Assembly: GCA_027486835.1 (NCBI GenBank)
Contig: JAIXOJ010000104.1
Coordinates: 1-64,000 of the forward strand
DNA: 64,000 bases
DNA from: Chitinophagaceae bacterium
GTDB lineage: Bacteria > Bacteroidota > Bacteroidia > Chitinophagales > Chitinophagaceae
Direction: 5' to 3'
The notes below the pieces were generated by a model that saw only the letters and a list, made by a program, of their open reading frames with translations, searched no databases and had not been told where the DNA came from. Made by a program: the position numbers and the translations under genes. Below are positions 43,664-53,807 of the stretch, piece after piece; positions within the stretch are counted from its first letter, which is position 1, and each line of letters opens with the position of its first letter.

Positions 43664-44329
43664 ATGAGTAGAAAAATAGAAATCAGCAACCTAATTGTTG
43701 AACAAGGAATTTTACCACTTTACTTCAATGCAGACGAAACAGTAAGTGTGGAAGTATTAAAAGCCATCTACAAAGCTGGAATTCGTGCGGTGGAATACAC
43801 CAATCGTGGTGAAGCGGCTTTAAGAAATTTCAAAGTGTTAGTAGCACTACGTAATAGTGAATTGCCTGGGTTGCAACTAGGTATTGGTACCATTAAAAAT
43901 CTAGAGCAAGCCCAAGCATACGCTGAAGCAGGTGCAGATTTCATGGTAAGCCCTGGATTTGTGAAGGAAGTAGCTGAATTTACCGATACCATCGATTTAT
44001 TGTATGCACCAGGTTGTATGACCCCTACAGAAATTATCACAGCAGAAAATGCAGGTGTTAAGTTTATTAAATTGTTTCCAGGCAATATGCTAGGTCCAGA
44101 GTTTTTGAGCGGTATCAAAGACATTTTCCCTAATCTATTGTTTATGCCAACTGGCGGTGTGGATACCACTTTAGAAAGTATTGCATCATGGTACAAAGCT
44201 GGAGTAGTAGCCGTAGGAATGGGCAGCAAACTCATCAGCAAAAAATTGATGGAGCAAAAAGATTATGCTACTATCGAAAAAGCTACTGCTGATGTGCTAG
44301 CCATCATCAAGCAGGTTCAAGGAAAATAA
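43664..44329 (+). CDS. eda: KDPG/KHG aldolase
   Basis: 221 residues of the KDPG aldolase TIM barrel: GIRAVEYTNRGEAAL with the catalytic Glu in VEYTNR, GIGTIKNLEQA, GADFMVSPGF, and VKFIKLFPGN containing the Schiff-base Lys. It splits KDPG into pyruvate and glyceraldehyde 3-phosphate. Last metabolic enzyme of the uronate operon; the transporter follows after 51 bp. Confidence 0.93.
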   Translation: MSRKIEISNLIVEQGILPLYFNADETVSVEVLKAIYKAGIRAVEYTNRGEAALRNFKVLVALRNSELPGLQLGIGTIKNLEQAQAYAEAGADFMVSPGFVKEVAEFTDTIDLLYAPGCMTPTEIITAENAGVKFIKLFPGNMLGPEFLSGIKDIFPNLLFMPTGGVDTTLESIASWYKAGVVAVGMGSKLISKKLMEQKDYATIEKATADVLAIIKQVQGK

Positions 44330-44380
44330 TTAGATTGATATTTCACACACGCTAACGCTTTAGTACAAACCGAATAATAT

Positions 44381-45900
44381 ATGACGAAAGAGCAGGTTGG
44401 AAAATATAGGTGGACGATTGTTACCCTGTTGTTGTTTTCTACAACAATCAATTACATGGATAGAAATGTTATTGGTTATCTAAAAGATTATTTCTGTACG
44501 GCACAGCCGAACGGATTTGGATGGTCTTCCAAAGAATTTTCTTATCTCACGTCTATTTTCACAGGGTTTTATGCAGTTTCACTTTGTTTGCTGGTTTTAT
44601 CATTGATAAAATTGGTACCAAAAAAGGACTTGCAGGATCACTCATTATATGGTCAGTAGCGGGCATTTCGAGTGCATTTATGGGTATCGGGTTATGGGCT
44701 CACAATATTGCTAGGGCCATCTTTGGTGCTGGTGAAGGTGGAAATTTTCCAGCTTCAATTAAAACTGTAGCTGAATGGTTTCCTAAAAAAGAACGTGCCC
44801 TAGCCACAGGAATCTTTAACTCTGGATCTAATCTTGGGGCAATGATTTGTGCACTGATTATACCTGTAATCCTTTCCGAATGGAATCCTTCCGAAGGTCA
44901 TGGGCTTTTCTTGGGTATTTTTCATGGATGGCAAATGGCTTTTATTATCACAGGTTTTGTTGGGTTTATTTGGTTATTATTTTGGAGTAGATTATATGGA
45001 ACTCCAAAAGAATTACTGGCTAAAGGGAAAATTAAACAAGCTGAGTACGACTACATCCACAGTGGCGATGAGGCGGAAGTGGTAACCGAAGTGATAAAAG
45101 TAAAAGTGCCATGGTACAAAATGCTTACTTATCGTCAAACTTGGGCGTTTGTGTTCGGAAAGTTTATGACTGATGGCATTTGGTGGTTCTTGTTGTTTTG
45201 GTTGCCTACTTACATCAAACAACAGTTTTGTGTGGGAATGAGTCCCATTGAAACCAAACATACCGTAATGATTTCTACTTTCATCGTTTATGGGGTAGCC
45301 ATTGTGGGTTCAATTTACGGTGGTTCTATTCCAATGACCTTTATGAACAAAGGTTGGGAAACCTATAAAGCTCGTATGACGGCTTTATTGATCATCGCTT
45401 TTGTTCCTTTATTATTGCTAGGTACACAATATGCCGCCAGTTTGGGTATTGTAGCCGCTATCATTGTAATTAGTATAGGTGGTGCTTCACACCAAGCATG
45501 GAGTGCCAATTTGTTTACAACTGTTTCTGACATGTTCCCTAAGAAAGCAGTAGGTTCAGTAACGGGTATTGGTGCTGCGGCAGGTGGTTTAGGTGGCGTA
45601 TTGGTTCAATTATTAGCTGGTGGTCTTGAAGATAAGTACCGAATAAAAGGGGTAATGGAAGCCGCACAAGCTGGTTTGATTAAAGCTACCGATGCTATTC
45701 CTTTGGATAAAGTAAAAATGGATAACCTGAAAAGTGTTTTAACGAATGAGCAATCTTTGGAAGCTGCACGTCATTTTCTTTCAACCAATGTTTCAGTGGC
45801 TTATGGTATTATGTTTACGGTTTGCGCTTTAGCTTATTTAACAGCTTGGGGCATTATGAAAGCATTTGTACCTAAGTTTAGCCCAATTACAGATTTATAA
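44381..45900 (+). pseudogene. Hexuronate-type MFS transporter with a frameshift
   Basis: The first 65 or so codons read MTKEQVGKYRWTIVTLLLF to YLTSIFTGFYAV. Then one base is missing in the T run at 44577-44579, and the protein continues in the next frame as TLFAGFIIDKIGTKKGLAGS to the stop at 45900. Together they give a normal MFS of about 505 residues of the ExuT/anion:cation symporter type (NYMDRNVIGYL, FGAGEGGNFPASIKTVAEWF). It would import galacturonate or glucuronate for the operon. Either a real inactivating change or a sequencing error in a homopolymer; the rest looks fully conserved, which favours error or a very recent mutation. Confidence 0.85.
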
Positions 45901-45921
45901 TGTTTGGGGTTAATACTTCAC

Positions 45922-45960
45922 AAAAAAAAAGGGATGCCGATTTGCTATCCCTTTTTTTTT
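45922..45960. terminator. Bidirectional terminator between transporter and hemL
   Basis: Nine A, GGGAT, loop gccgatttgct, ATCCC, nine T. It can serve both converging genes. Confidence 0.88.
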
Positions 45961-45978
45961 GCGTGCGGTTTTGTAATC

Positions 45979-47271
45979 TTATAGTATTTCTTTCAGGCTA
46001 TCCTTTGCTGCGGCAATGGTGTTATCTAAGTCTTGGTAACTCAAGGCATTATTCAAAAACCAGCTTTCAAATGCACTGGGCGGTAAATAAATGCCTCTTT
46101 TGAGCATGGCGTGAAAGAATTGTTTAAATAAATCATTATTAGCAGCAGCAGCACTGGCAAAATCAGTAACAGGGTGTTCACTAAAATGAATACTAATCAT
46201 AGAACCTAGGTGGTTAATCACATATGGTGTACCCGATGCCTTCAAAACTTCGTCGAGTCCTTGTTTTAGGTAAAGGGATTTGGCATCCAATTCTGCTAAA
46301 AGGTTGGGTTGTTCTTTTAAAATAGAAAGCAAAGTGTAGCCTGCAATCATCGCCACTGGGTTACCACTAAGTGTACCCGCTTGATACACATTACCTAACG
46401 GCGAAACCACTTCCATTATGTGACGTTTTCCACCAAAAGCCCCTACTGGCATACCTGCACCAATTACTTTTCCATAGGTTACCAAATCAGCATTAACCCC
46501 CAATTTCTCTTGTACGCCTCCTAGGGCTAGTCTAAACCCAGTCATTACTTCATCAAAAATGAGTACGATTTGATGGTCGTCGCATATCTGCCGAAGTCCT
46601 TCCAAAAATCCTTCCTTGGGTAAGATGCAGCCCATATTACCCGCAACTGGTTCCACAATGATTGCAGCTATTTCATCATGGTTGGTAGCTACTAATTGTT
46701 GTACTGCGGCTAAATCGTTGTAAGCACAAGTGAGGGTATCGTTGGCAACACCCGCTGTTACACCAGGCACTGACTGAATATTAAATGTGGCTACACCGCT
46801 ACCCGCTTTCACTAAAAAACTATCGGCATGGCCATGATAGCATCCCTCAAACTTGATGATTTTATTTCTGCCAGTATAGCCTCTTGCCACTCTTACGGCA
46901 CTCATGCAAGCTTCGGTTCCACTACTTACCATGCGAATTAAATCCACATTAGGCGCCATGCTTTTAATCAATTCAGCCATTTTTACCTCAAGTAGGGTAG
47001 GGGCGCCGTAAGAGGTAGAATAAACAGCTTGCGCTTGAATGGCTTTTACCACAGGTTCGTAAGCATGACCAAGGATCATTGGCCCCCATGAGGCGATATA
47101 ATCAATGTATTGGTTATTGTCTTCGTCAAAAAGATAGGCGCCTTTTGCCTTGTTGATGAATAAAGGGGTACCACCTACGCTTTTAAATGCTCTTACTGGT
47201 GAATTAACCCCTCCTGGAATGGACGCTTGTGCACGGGCAAATAAAGCAGTACTGTTGTGAATGGGATTCAT
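45979..47271 (-). CDS. hemL: Glutamate-1-semialdehyde 2,1-aminomutase
   Basis: 430 residues, class III aminotransferase fold. [13 protein letters not shown] at the N-terminus, [29 protein letters not shown], and the PLP Lys in [11 protein letters not shown]. It makes 5-aminolevulinate for heme from glutamyl-tRNA-derived semialdehyde. It stands alone on the minus strand. Confidence 0.96.
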   Translation of the reverse strand: MNPIHNSTALFARAQASIPGGVNSPVRAFKSVGGTPLFINKAKGAYLFDEDNNQYIDYIASWGPMILGHAYEPVVKAIQAQAVYSTSYGAPTLLEVKMAELIKSMAPNVDLIRMVSSGTEACMSAVRVARGYTGRNKIIKFEGCYHGHADSFLVKAGSGVATFNIQSVPGVTAGVANDTLTCAYNDLAAVQQLVATNHDEIAAIIVEPVAGNMGCILPKEGFLEGLRQICDDHQIVLIFDEVMTGFRLALGGVQEKLGVNADLVTYGKVIGAGMPVGAFGGKRHIMEVVSPLGNVYQAGTLSGNPVAMIAGYTLLSILKEQPNLLAELDAKSLYLKQGLDEVLKASGTPYVINHLGSMISIHFSEHPVTDFASAAAANNDLFKQFFHAMLKRGIYLPPSAFESWFLNNALSYQDLDNTIAAAKDSLKEIL

Positions 47272-47443
47272 GAAATGCTCAATTATTTTTGAATTAATAA
47301 ACTACTGTAGCCAATCCATTTCCTTACAAATGAAGTGGAGGATGGTTAGCCAAAGCCAACGAAACTAGGGCATTCCATTTTTTTCTTGAAAGAAGAGGTG
47401 CTAAAAAATTGGATTAACCCAACAATAAAAAAATGCTTGCTTT

Positions 47444-47473
47444 TTTGAAGTTCAATGTATAAACGTATTTTTG
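47444..47473 (+). promoter_or_regulatory. Promoter of the PIN toxin-antitoxin operon
   Basis: TTTG (47444-47447), an 18-bp spacer, TATTTTTG (47466-47473). Predicted start about 47480, leader about 15 nt before the ATG at 47495. Confidence 0.7.
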
Positions 47474-47494
47474 GTTGAAATAAATATTCGTGCT

Positions 47495-47797
47495 ATGTTT
47501 AAAGAGGTGGTAGTTCCCAGTGCACAAAACCCTGTTTATCAATTTCCCAAAGAAGCCTACGGAAAAAAGGTAGTTGTTTCAATAGAATATGAAGAAAACG
47601 AAGCAAACCAATCAAGCGAGGCGTTACTAAACACTTCTGATTCTCCTGTTAATGAATTTCCTTTCAACAAAGTAGCAGCCAATGATAATCGTTCATTTGA
47701 TGAAAAATATCAAGAAGCAGTGGCTTTTTTTAAAGCGCATAGTATCGAATTCGATAGTAATGAGAAATGGAGCAGGGATGATCTTTACGATGAATAG
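47495..47797 (+). CDS. Antitoxin of a PIN-domain TA pair
   Basis: The ATG at 47495 gives 100 residues; an upstream TTG overlaps the promoter and was rejected. The N-part (MFKEVVVPSAQNPVYQFPKE, AYGKKVVVSIEY) looks like a short DNA-binding beta-arm. The acidic C-part, ending SNEKWSRDDLYDE, is a likely toxin-wrapping tail. It overlaps the toxin gene by 8 bp. Confidence 0.75.
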   Translation: MFKEVVVPSAQNPVYQFPKEAYGKKVVVSIEYEENEANQSSEALLNTSDSPVNEFPFNKVAANDNRSFDEKYQEAVAFFKAHSIEFDSNEKWSRDDLYDE

Positions 47798-48188
47798 TTT
47801 TGTGGACTCAAACATTTGTATTTATGCTCTAAATAAAACCGATTTGCGTAAACAACAAATTGCTTATGACATTCTTAGCACCCGCCCTATTATCACTTCA
47901 CAAGTTTGTATTGAAACCATGTTGGTATTGAGTAGGAAATTCAAAATTCCAATACCCATCTGTGAAGCTTCCATAAAGCAATTGTTATCAGCTACTCATT
48001 TCATGCCTATCACATTGTCTAGTATTGAGTTTGCATTAGCAATTATACCCAAATACAATTTTTCCTTTTTAGATTCAATAATTGTGAGTAGTGCATTGCA
48101 TAGCGATTGCGAAATACTTTACTCTGAAGACATGCACCATGGACTAATAGTTGAAAAACAGTTGACTATTGTAAACCCATTCTTATAA
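47790..48188 (+). CDS. PIN-domain ribonuclease toxin (VapC-like)
   Basis: The ATG at 47790, inside the antitoxin stop region, gives 132 residues. PIN acidic residues: Asp6 (FVDSNICIYAL), Glu42 (VCIETMLVL), Asp95 (FLDSIIVSSA) and Asp114 (YSEDMHHG). This set coordinates Mg for RNA cleavage. Order and overlap with the upstream small protein fit a VapBC-type module. Confidence 0.85.
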   Translation: MNSFVDSNICIYALNKTDLRKQQIAYDILSTRPIITSQVCIETMLVLSRKFKIPIPICEASIKQLLSATHFMPITLSSIEFALAIIPKYNFSFLDSIIVSSALHSDCEILYSEDMHHGLIVEKQLTIVNPFL

Positions 48189-48640
48189 ACTGAACCATTA
48201 CCATTTTAATAACAAGCCCACAACAATATAATTACCACTAATGCACTAAAGTTTTCGTGTCCAATTCACCCATTTAAGCACTTTTGTAAAGGCCATTAAA
48301 TCATACTCCATAACTACTTCCCCCCCAACTAATTTATTTTGAAAAGCGCCCCTTTTTGAATCCTATCCAATTGCTTATAGATAAATAATGGTGTTTCTAC
48401 AAAGATGTCATCACTTTGGGATTGGCATTTTTATTATATTGAACATGGGATAAATCCTTCTTCAACTTCCGAAAGTTCAAAACTTTTGGGAAGCTGTACT
48501 GCTGCTTATTTCTAACGTGTGCTTTTCCCTTCTTAAATGTATGATTCCAGAAAAGGTAACAGTTCTTGCAACAATTGTTTACCCATACAAATGGATACTC
48601 CAAAAACCGTCTTGGCAATTTTTTTTCTTTTCAAAATATT
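48189..48640. other. Gene-free DNA after the PIN toxin
   Basis: No gene or RNA seen. Open frames on both strands are short and have no features. Confidence 0.45.
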
Positions 48641-48643
48641 TAA

Positions 48644-48787
48644 TTGCCACTATTGGCAATTTTTAAAAATTGCCAACTTATTTTTTGCCATTGTTGGCAA
48701 TTTTCAGTTGGCATATTTTACAAATTGCCAAAACGTTTTTTGCCATAAATGGCAATTCTTTAAAAAAATAAAGAAAATTATTGCCAA
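48644..48787. repeat. Cluster of TTGCCA/TGGCAA inverted repeats
   Basis: At least five alternating dyads. A 24-bp perfect palindrome spans 48653-48676, flanked by ATTGCCA-cta-TTGGCAAT, TTGCCA-ttgt-TGGCAA and TTGCCA-taaa-TGGCAA. Spacings between like elements are 41 and 55 bp. All hairpins share the same arm, so many alternative foldings are possible. Confidence 0.85.
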
Positions 48788-48916
48788 CCTCTTTTTTATT
48801 GTCTATCAACCCACAACAGGTATACGCTTTCAGTAAGTTTTCCCGCAGATGATTCCGATGATTTACAGCTTAGTACTATATAACTTCTTTGCAGAAAAGT
48901 CGGTTTCTAAATGCTT

Positions 48917-49040
48917 GGTGGACAATTCCCCTTTTCAGGGGCGGTAGAACGCCGAGGTGGACAATTCCCCTCTTGAGGGGTGGCGGGACGCCGGGGTGGA
49001 CAATTCCCCTTTTGAGGGCGGAACGCCGGGGTGGTATTTC
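48917..49040. repeat. Three copies of a CCCC-CTTTTGA-GGGG type repeat
   Basis: Units of about 36-40 bp beginning ggtggacaattccccttttg, each with a C4/G4 hairpin (CCCCTTTTcaGGGG, CCCCTCTTgaGGGG) and a gaacgccg end. Intergenic elements of this style are frequent in the phylum. The 300 bp after it, to 49341, show no dependable gene; open frames on either strand there include repeat sequence. Confidence 0.8.
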
Positions 49041-49341
49041 GCACAAGTTATACAACTAGGAAACTTTGGCCGCCCCAAACCATTATTCCTTATAAAGAAC
49101 TGCGGGGTAGCGTTGTGCGATTCATTTGCCGTAGGCGCAAACAAACTTTTTTTAATAGACAGTATCTTGTTCAAATTAGAGAATGACGGGTTATTCAATT
49201 GTTATCGGCTGCGTTTGCCTCTGCCGAATAGCCCTTTTAGTGGTGTGGATGTTGCAAAGGGTGGAGCTTGAATAAACCTTATTGGGTTGGTAACTAACAC
49301 AATTTGCTTTGCTCTACATTATTAAAGGTTATTTGCTGATT

Positions 49342-52300
49342 ATGAGATTGCTGTTGCTGATTGTTTTGTGTTTGCCATGTCAACTTTTTGCCCAAAATAG
49401 GTCTGCTGGAAGGGCTTCTGTAACGCCCCGCAAAGAGGTATGCCTGAATGGTCTTTGGGATTTTACCCCCAATGGATCTGTGAAACAGAAAACACAAATT
49501 CGGGTACCCGGTGCTTACACCAATGTGTGGGATGGTAAATGGGGCAAGCCTTATTGGGATGCTTTTGGCTATCCACGTCAATGGAACAAAGGGGCTATCT
49601 ATGAAAAGCAAATCAATGTTTCTGATAGTCTATTAAATAAGCATTTGCGCCTAAGAGTAGAAGGTTGTTGGCAGAATTATACGGTTATTTGGGACAATCA
49701 CATTTTTGATACTATCCATGATGGCTACAGTGTGCGCTATTTTGATTTGGGGAAATACACCACCACAGGATTGCATCAATTAGTAATTAGGGTGGAGGAT
49801 GAAGCCACGAGGTTGAGTGGTGGCGAGAGCATGAAATCAAGGGGTATTTGGGATGATATTGCTTTGGAAGCCCTGCCCGATGCGTATGTGGATAAAGGGT
49901 TGGTGATTCGTACCTCTGTTGCCAAACAATCTATCACCTGTGTTGCACCACTGCATAATGCGACTGATAAAGATGCCAAAGTGCTGTTGAAATTTTTGGT
50001 AACCGATGCAAAAGGACAAGTAGTAAAATCCTTTGATGGAGGATGGCAGTCGGTGTCGGCCAATGCTACCAAAACTGTGGACATGGAATTTAACTGGGAA
50101 GACGCACGGCAGTGGTTTCCCCATGATCCTTATTTATACCATTTACAAACAGAACTGTATGCCGAAGATGGTAAAACACTGATAGATAGGCACAAAGTGC
50201 GATTTGGGTTTAGAGAAATTACTTGGAGTGGCCATCGTATGTATTTAAATGGTAGGGAATTGCTTTTGCGGGGGCATGGAGAACATTATTTAGGGGATAT
50301 ACAGGCTTCAAGGGCTTATTTCACTGCTTGGTTTACTGAATTGATGAAAATGGGGGTCAATTTTATGCGCCTGCATATTTATCCCCGCCATAAAATACTG
50401 TACGAAGTGGCAGATGAACTGGGCTTTTTGTTAGAAGCAGAACCAGCTTTTCATTTTAAAGTACCTGAAAACCAAGCATTTGCCAAGCAGCATTTGGGCG
50501 ATATGATGCAAAATTTAATCAACCATCCTTCCATTTTTACGTGGAGTGTGTCCAACGAATTGAGGTGGCAGGGAGGGGGCGAAAAGCCTTGGCTGATTGA
50601 CCATGCCCGAAAAATAGATCCCACCCGCCCTGCATTTGCCTCAGACTTTAGTGCTTTTTCAGTACATGGCGATTTGATTGGCCATCATTACAATACTGAT
50701 TCTGTATTTAGAGAATGGGAGCAATTTGGACCTAATAAACCTATGGTGTGGGATGAGTGTGGCGAAGTGTGGCAGCCCAACCGCCCTTTGGGTAACGGCA
50801 CTGCTGGCTATGAAGTGGTGGCGCAAGATTATGCCACAGGTATATATCGCGATGGCAACAATGAAATTAAAGCCGCATTCGATTTGGTGCGGGAAGGAAA
50901 GGAATTCAACGGCTCTTTACACCGCATCAATGCCATTAGCCCCTGGGATTTTGGCTGTGTATTTTTCAGATGGCAGCCTTATAACCGCTTTAAGGGCATC
51001 AAACCAACGTACAACAATTTGAATACTTGGGGGGTGAAACCAATTCAAATATTGCCCTGCACCACTCCCGTGAATATTTGGGACAGCACCCTCCCTGTGT
51101 ATGAACCCAACCCAGGCTACTACCTATTTGCAGAGGATATGAAATGGGTGCGTATTCCTTATGATAGTAAAAACTTTACATTCTTCGGCGGTGAAACAAC
51201 AACGGTAAAAACACCCTTGCTTCAGTACGACGATTTAAGATGGACGGATGAGGTACACTGCAAAGTGGAATCAATTGATGGGAAATTGTTAACAGAAAAG
51301 ATTCAGCCATTGGTGTTGAAACCAGGCGACATGCTGCGTAATATCAACTGGTCGTTTACACTACCAACAGTTAGTGCTGCTATGCCGGTGCGGTTGGTAC
51401 GTGAATTTTGGTACCAAGGAAAATCCGGTTACCGAGACGAAAGAGAAGGAAATATTTTTCCAAGATTAACCGCAAGTAGTCTGCGATTGAAACAAAACAA
51501 GATTGGTGTTTTAGCCAGCGACACAGCAGTGGTGAACATGCTCAAATGGTTGCAGTTACCCTATTGGGCAGTTGCAAAAGCAGACACAGCAGCCCTACAC
51601 GATATTGCTGACAAGTGCGCTGTTTTATTAGTCCAAGATGGAATACAAGGAAAGGAAAGCTGGCTTCAAAAGGTTTTGAAAAAGGACATTTCTGTGGTTC
51701 AATTCATTACCCAACCTACCAAAGCTGCTAGCTCAGCTCGGTTGCTTGCCAATGGTGCACCCTATCAATTGCTAAAAGGCATCGACCAAGCCTCACTTAG
51801 TTATTGGAGAGGGGGCAATGCCTACGGCGGAATGCAATGGCCCAAAGGCGCATCAAGGGTACTATTGGCTGGGGATAAGGATGGAAAAACATCGGCCTTG
51901 CACGAAATGTATGTAGGCAAAGCATGCCATTGGGTAACTTCCTTGCGCTTGGTAGCTGCTGTTCGTGAAGAACCTACTGCACAACTTTTACTCCAACGTT
52001 TAATACAATCAGCTATAGATTACCAACCAACTTTAGTTACGAAAAAAACGGCGGTTTTTGGGTCAACTGATTTTATCCAATGGGTTCAGAAAGCAAATGC
52101 TAACATAAAGCCAATAACCTCTTTGACAGATCCAGTGTTGCAACAAGTGCAGGTATTACTATTGGATGCCCGCACATCATTACCAAACAATCAAGCTGCC
52201 ATAAAGCCATTACAATCTTTTGTTAGCAATGGGGGCAAGCTGGTGGTGTATCAAATGAATGATCAGACCATACCATTTTATCAACAATTAATCAGCGATA

Positions 52301-53511
52301 GCCTCACTTTGAGCAACCCATTCATTGGGGAGAAAACAGGTTGTGTGAAAGCTGCAACCAGTTGGACCCTGCGTAATTCTCCGAAAACTGGTATTGAATA
52401 TTATGATAGTGTGGTAATACCCCAACCTTTTGAACCCAACTTCCACCCTTTTTTATCTGGATTGTCTAACATCACCCTCAATTGGAATGGTGTACCCATG
52501 TTTGAAAAAGGCATTAAGATGAAAGGTATTTCACCAGTAGGCGTTTCCAACCGGTTCCAGATGTTGGTGAGTAATTGGCGGAATGATTGGAGTGTTCCAC
52601 CGTTTGGTGCAGAATATATAAATGAGGGTAAGGATATGCGCCAAGCATTATGGTATCTCAACCGTGATCCAGTGTTGGCAACCATGCAGCAAGGAAAAGG
52701 AGAAATAATACTTTGTCAACTCGATTTACTGAGGGGAGGGGAGAAGGGCCAAACCATTTTTCAGCATTTGCTTAATTATTATGAAGCTGGGCAGAATACC
52801 TTCTATCCCACAAGAGGAAAAATTTTCAGCATAGCCGAAGCCATTGACCAGCATAAAAGGTTAGCAGTGGTAGTAAAACAACTCGCTGCACTAACCCCCT
52901 TAGATAGTGTTCCTTCCGTAATATATAACATGGGCGGTAATTCAGATGGCAAGCAACGCCGCATATTGCTATTGCCCGACAGTAGGTTCTTACAAATTGC
53001 GCCGGACATCATTAAGAAGATGAGCGGTTTTGGTCAAGTGGCTTATTCAGGTGTTACGGTTAATGCGCCCAAAGATTTTCTACAAAACACAGAAAGTGCC
53101 TTGGGAGGTGCCAAATGGGATGTGGTGTATATGTCTATCGGGTATGAAGGCATCACTGTTTTTTCAGAAGCTGGATTGCAACAATTAGATGCCGACATCT
53201 TGAAAATCATTACCACTTTAAAAAACACAGGTGCCAAGCTCATGTGGGGTAGCCAACCACCTTTGCCTACAGCTTGGTTTGGGGTGCTGGATAATGAAAA
53301 AATCAACTTACTCAACCAACGGGTTAAGAAAATAATGGAGGCAAACAGTGTATTGGTGAATGATACCTATAGTTTTATGATGGAAAAAACTCCAGAATAT
53401 ATAGCTCAAGATAAAAAAGAATTGACGTTAATTAATTCTGACTTCTTCAAAGCCTTTAGTCCCAAATTGGTCAAAACCATAGTGGAGGCATTGCAGTTCT
53501 TTGGAAATTAG
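49342..53511 (+). CDS. Giant secreted GH2-family glycosidase with C-terminal SGNH-like domain
   Basis: The ATG at 49342 gives 1389 residues with a signal peptide (QLFAQ). Order: jelly-roll (40-190), Ig-like (195-290), GH2 TIM barrel. Acid/base Glu406 (SVSNELRW) and nucleophile Glu472 (WDECGEVW) are both present. A glutaminase/GATase-like region follows (about 690-1130, VLLDARTSL, GGKLVVYQMND). Residues 1180-1389 resemble an SGNH domain (LLLPDSRF, DVVYMSIGYEG, LMWGSQPPLPTAW, LVNDTYSFM) with the usual GxND/H residues apparently altered. Beta-galactosidase, glucuronidase or similar activity on plant polymer is likely. A downstream SGNH esterase and a LacI regulator follow. Confidence 0.8.
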   Translation: MRLLLLIVLCLPCQLFAQNRSAGRASVTPRKEVCLNGLWDFTPNGSVKQKTQIRVPGAYTNVWDGKWGKPYWDAFGYPRQWNKGAIYEKQINVSDSLLNKHLRLRVEGCWQNYTVIWDNHIFDTIHDGYSVRYFDLGKYTTTGLHQLVIRVEDEATRLSGGESMKSRGIWDDIALEALPDAYVDKGLVIRTSVAKQSITCVAPLHNATDKDAKVLLKFLVTDAKGQVVKSFDGGWQSVSANATKTVDMEFNWEDARQWFPHDPYLYHLQTELYAEDGKTLIDRHKVRFGFREITWSGHRMYLNGRELLLRGHGEHYLGDIQASRAYFTAWFTELMKMGVNFMRLHIYPRHKILYEVADELGFLLEAEPAFHFKVPENQAFAKQHLGDMMQNLINHPSIFTWSVSNELRWQGGGEKPWLIDHARKIDPTRPAFASDFSAFSVHGDLIGHHYNTDSVFREWEQFGPNKPMVWDECGEVWQPNRPLGNGTAGYEVVAQDYATGIYRDGNNEIKAAFDLVREGKEFNGSLHRINAISPWDFGCVFFRWQPYNRFKGIKPTYNNLNTWGVKPIQILPCTTPVNIWDSTLPVYEPNPGYYLFAEDMKWVRIPYDSKNFTFFGGETTTVKTPLLQYDDLRWTDEVHCKVESIDGKLLTEKIQPLVLKPGDMLRNINWSFTLPTVSAAMPVRLVREFWYQGKSGYRDEREGNIFPRLTASSLRLKQNKIGVLASDTAVVNMLKWLQLPYWAVAKADTAALHDIADKCAVLLVQDGIQGKESWLQKVLKKDISVVQFITQPTKAASSARLLANGAPYQLLKGIDQASLSYWRGGNAYGGMQWPKGASRVLLAGDKDGKTSALHEMYVGKACHWVTSLRLVAAVREEPTAQLLLQRLIQSAIDYQPTLVTKKTAVFGSTDFIQWVQKANANIKPITSLTDPVLQQVQVLLLDARTSLPNNQAAIKPLQSFVSNGGKLVVYQMNDQTIPFYQQLISDSLTLSNPFIGEKTGCVKAATSWTLRNSPKTGIEYYDSVVIPQPFEPNFHPFLSGLSNITLNWNGVPMFEKGIKMKGISPVGVSNRFQMLVSNWRNDWSVPPFGAEYINEGKDMRQALWYLNRDPVLATMQQGKGEIILCQLDLLRGGEKGQTIFQHLLNYYEAGQNTFYPTRGKIFSIAEAIDQHKRLAVVVKQLAALTPLDSVPSVIYNMGGNSDGKQRRILLLPDSRFLQIAPDIIKKMSGFGQVAYSGVTVNAPKDFLQNTESALGGAKWDVVYMSIGYEGITVFSEAGLQQLDADILKIITTLKNTGAKLMWGSQPPLPTAWFGVLDNEKINLLNQRVKKIMEANSVLVNDTYSFMMEKTPEYIAQDKKELTLINSDFFKAFSPKLVKTIVEALQFFGN

Positions 53512-53807
53512 TGGAGGTTTATCTTGTAGATACCACAGGACTGGATGAATACTCCAGTTTTATTTCATTTCTTAGTTTTTTTGTTTCATTGGCGAAAATC
53601 TTTTTGGGTAGTGAACAAAAAATTTTAACCAATGATGCAGGAAAGGGTTATTTTGATAATTAAAAAGGGGAAAGAATGGATTAATGCTTTGATATCATTA
53701 ATTATGCAGCCCTTAAAGTTTTTTTTAAATAAAAATGTTGCTTGAACAGCCTGGAATTGATACCCTAATTTTTTTACTTTTTTTGCCATAATTACTTTAA
53801 TTCTTTA

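Noticed and set aside
47682-47789. Longer N-terminus for the PIN toxin
   Set aside because: It would overlap more than a third of the antitoxin; the MNSFVDSN start aligns with PIN proteins.
48957-49271. 104-codon plus-strand frame before the GH2 gene
   Set aside because: Begins within repeat units; the opposite strand is equally open; no recognisable domain.
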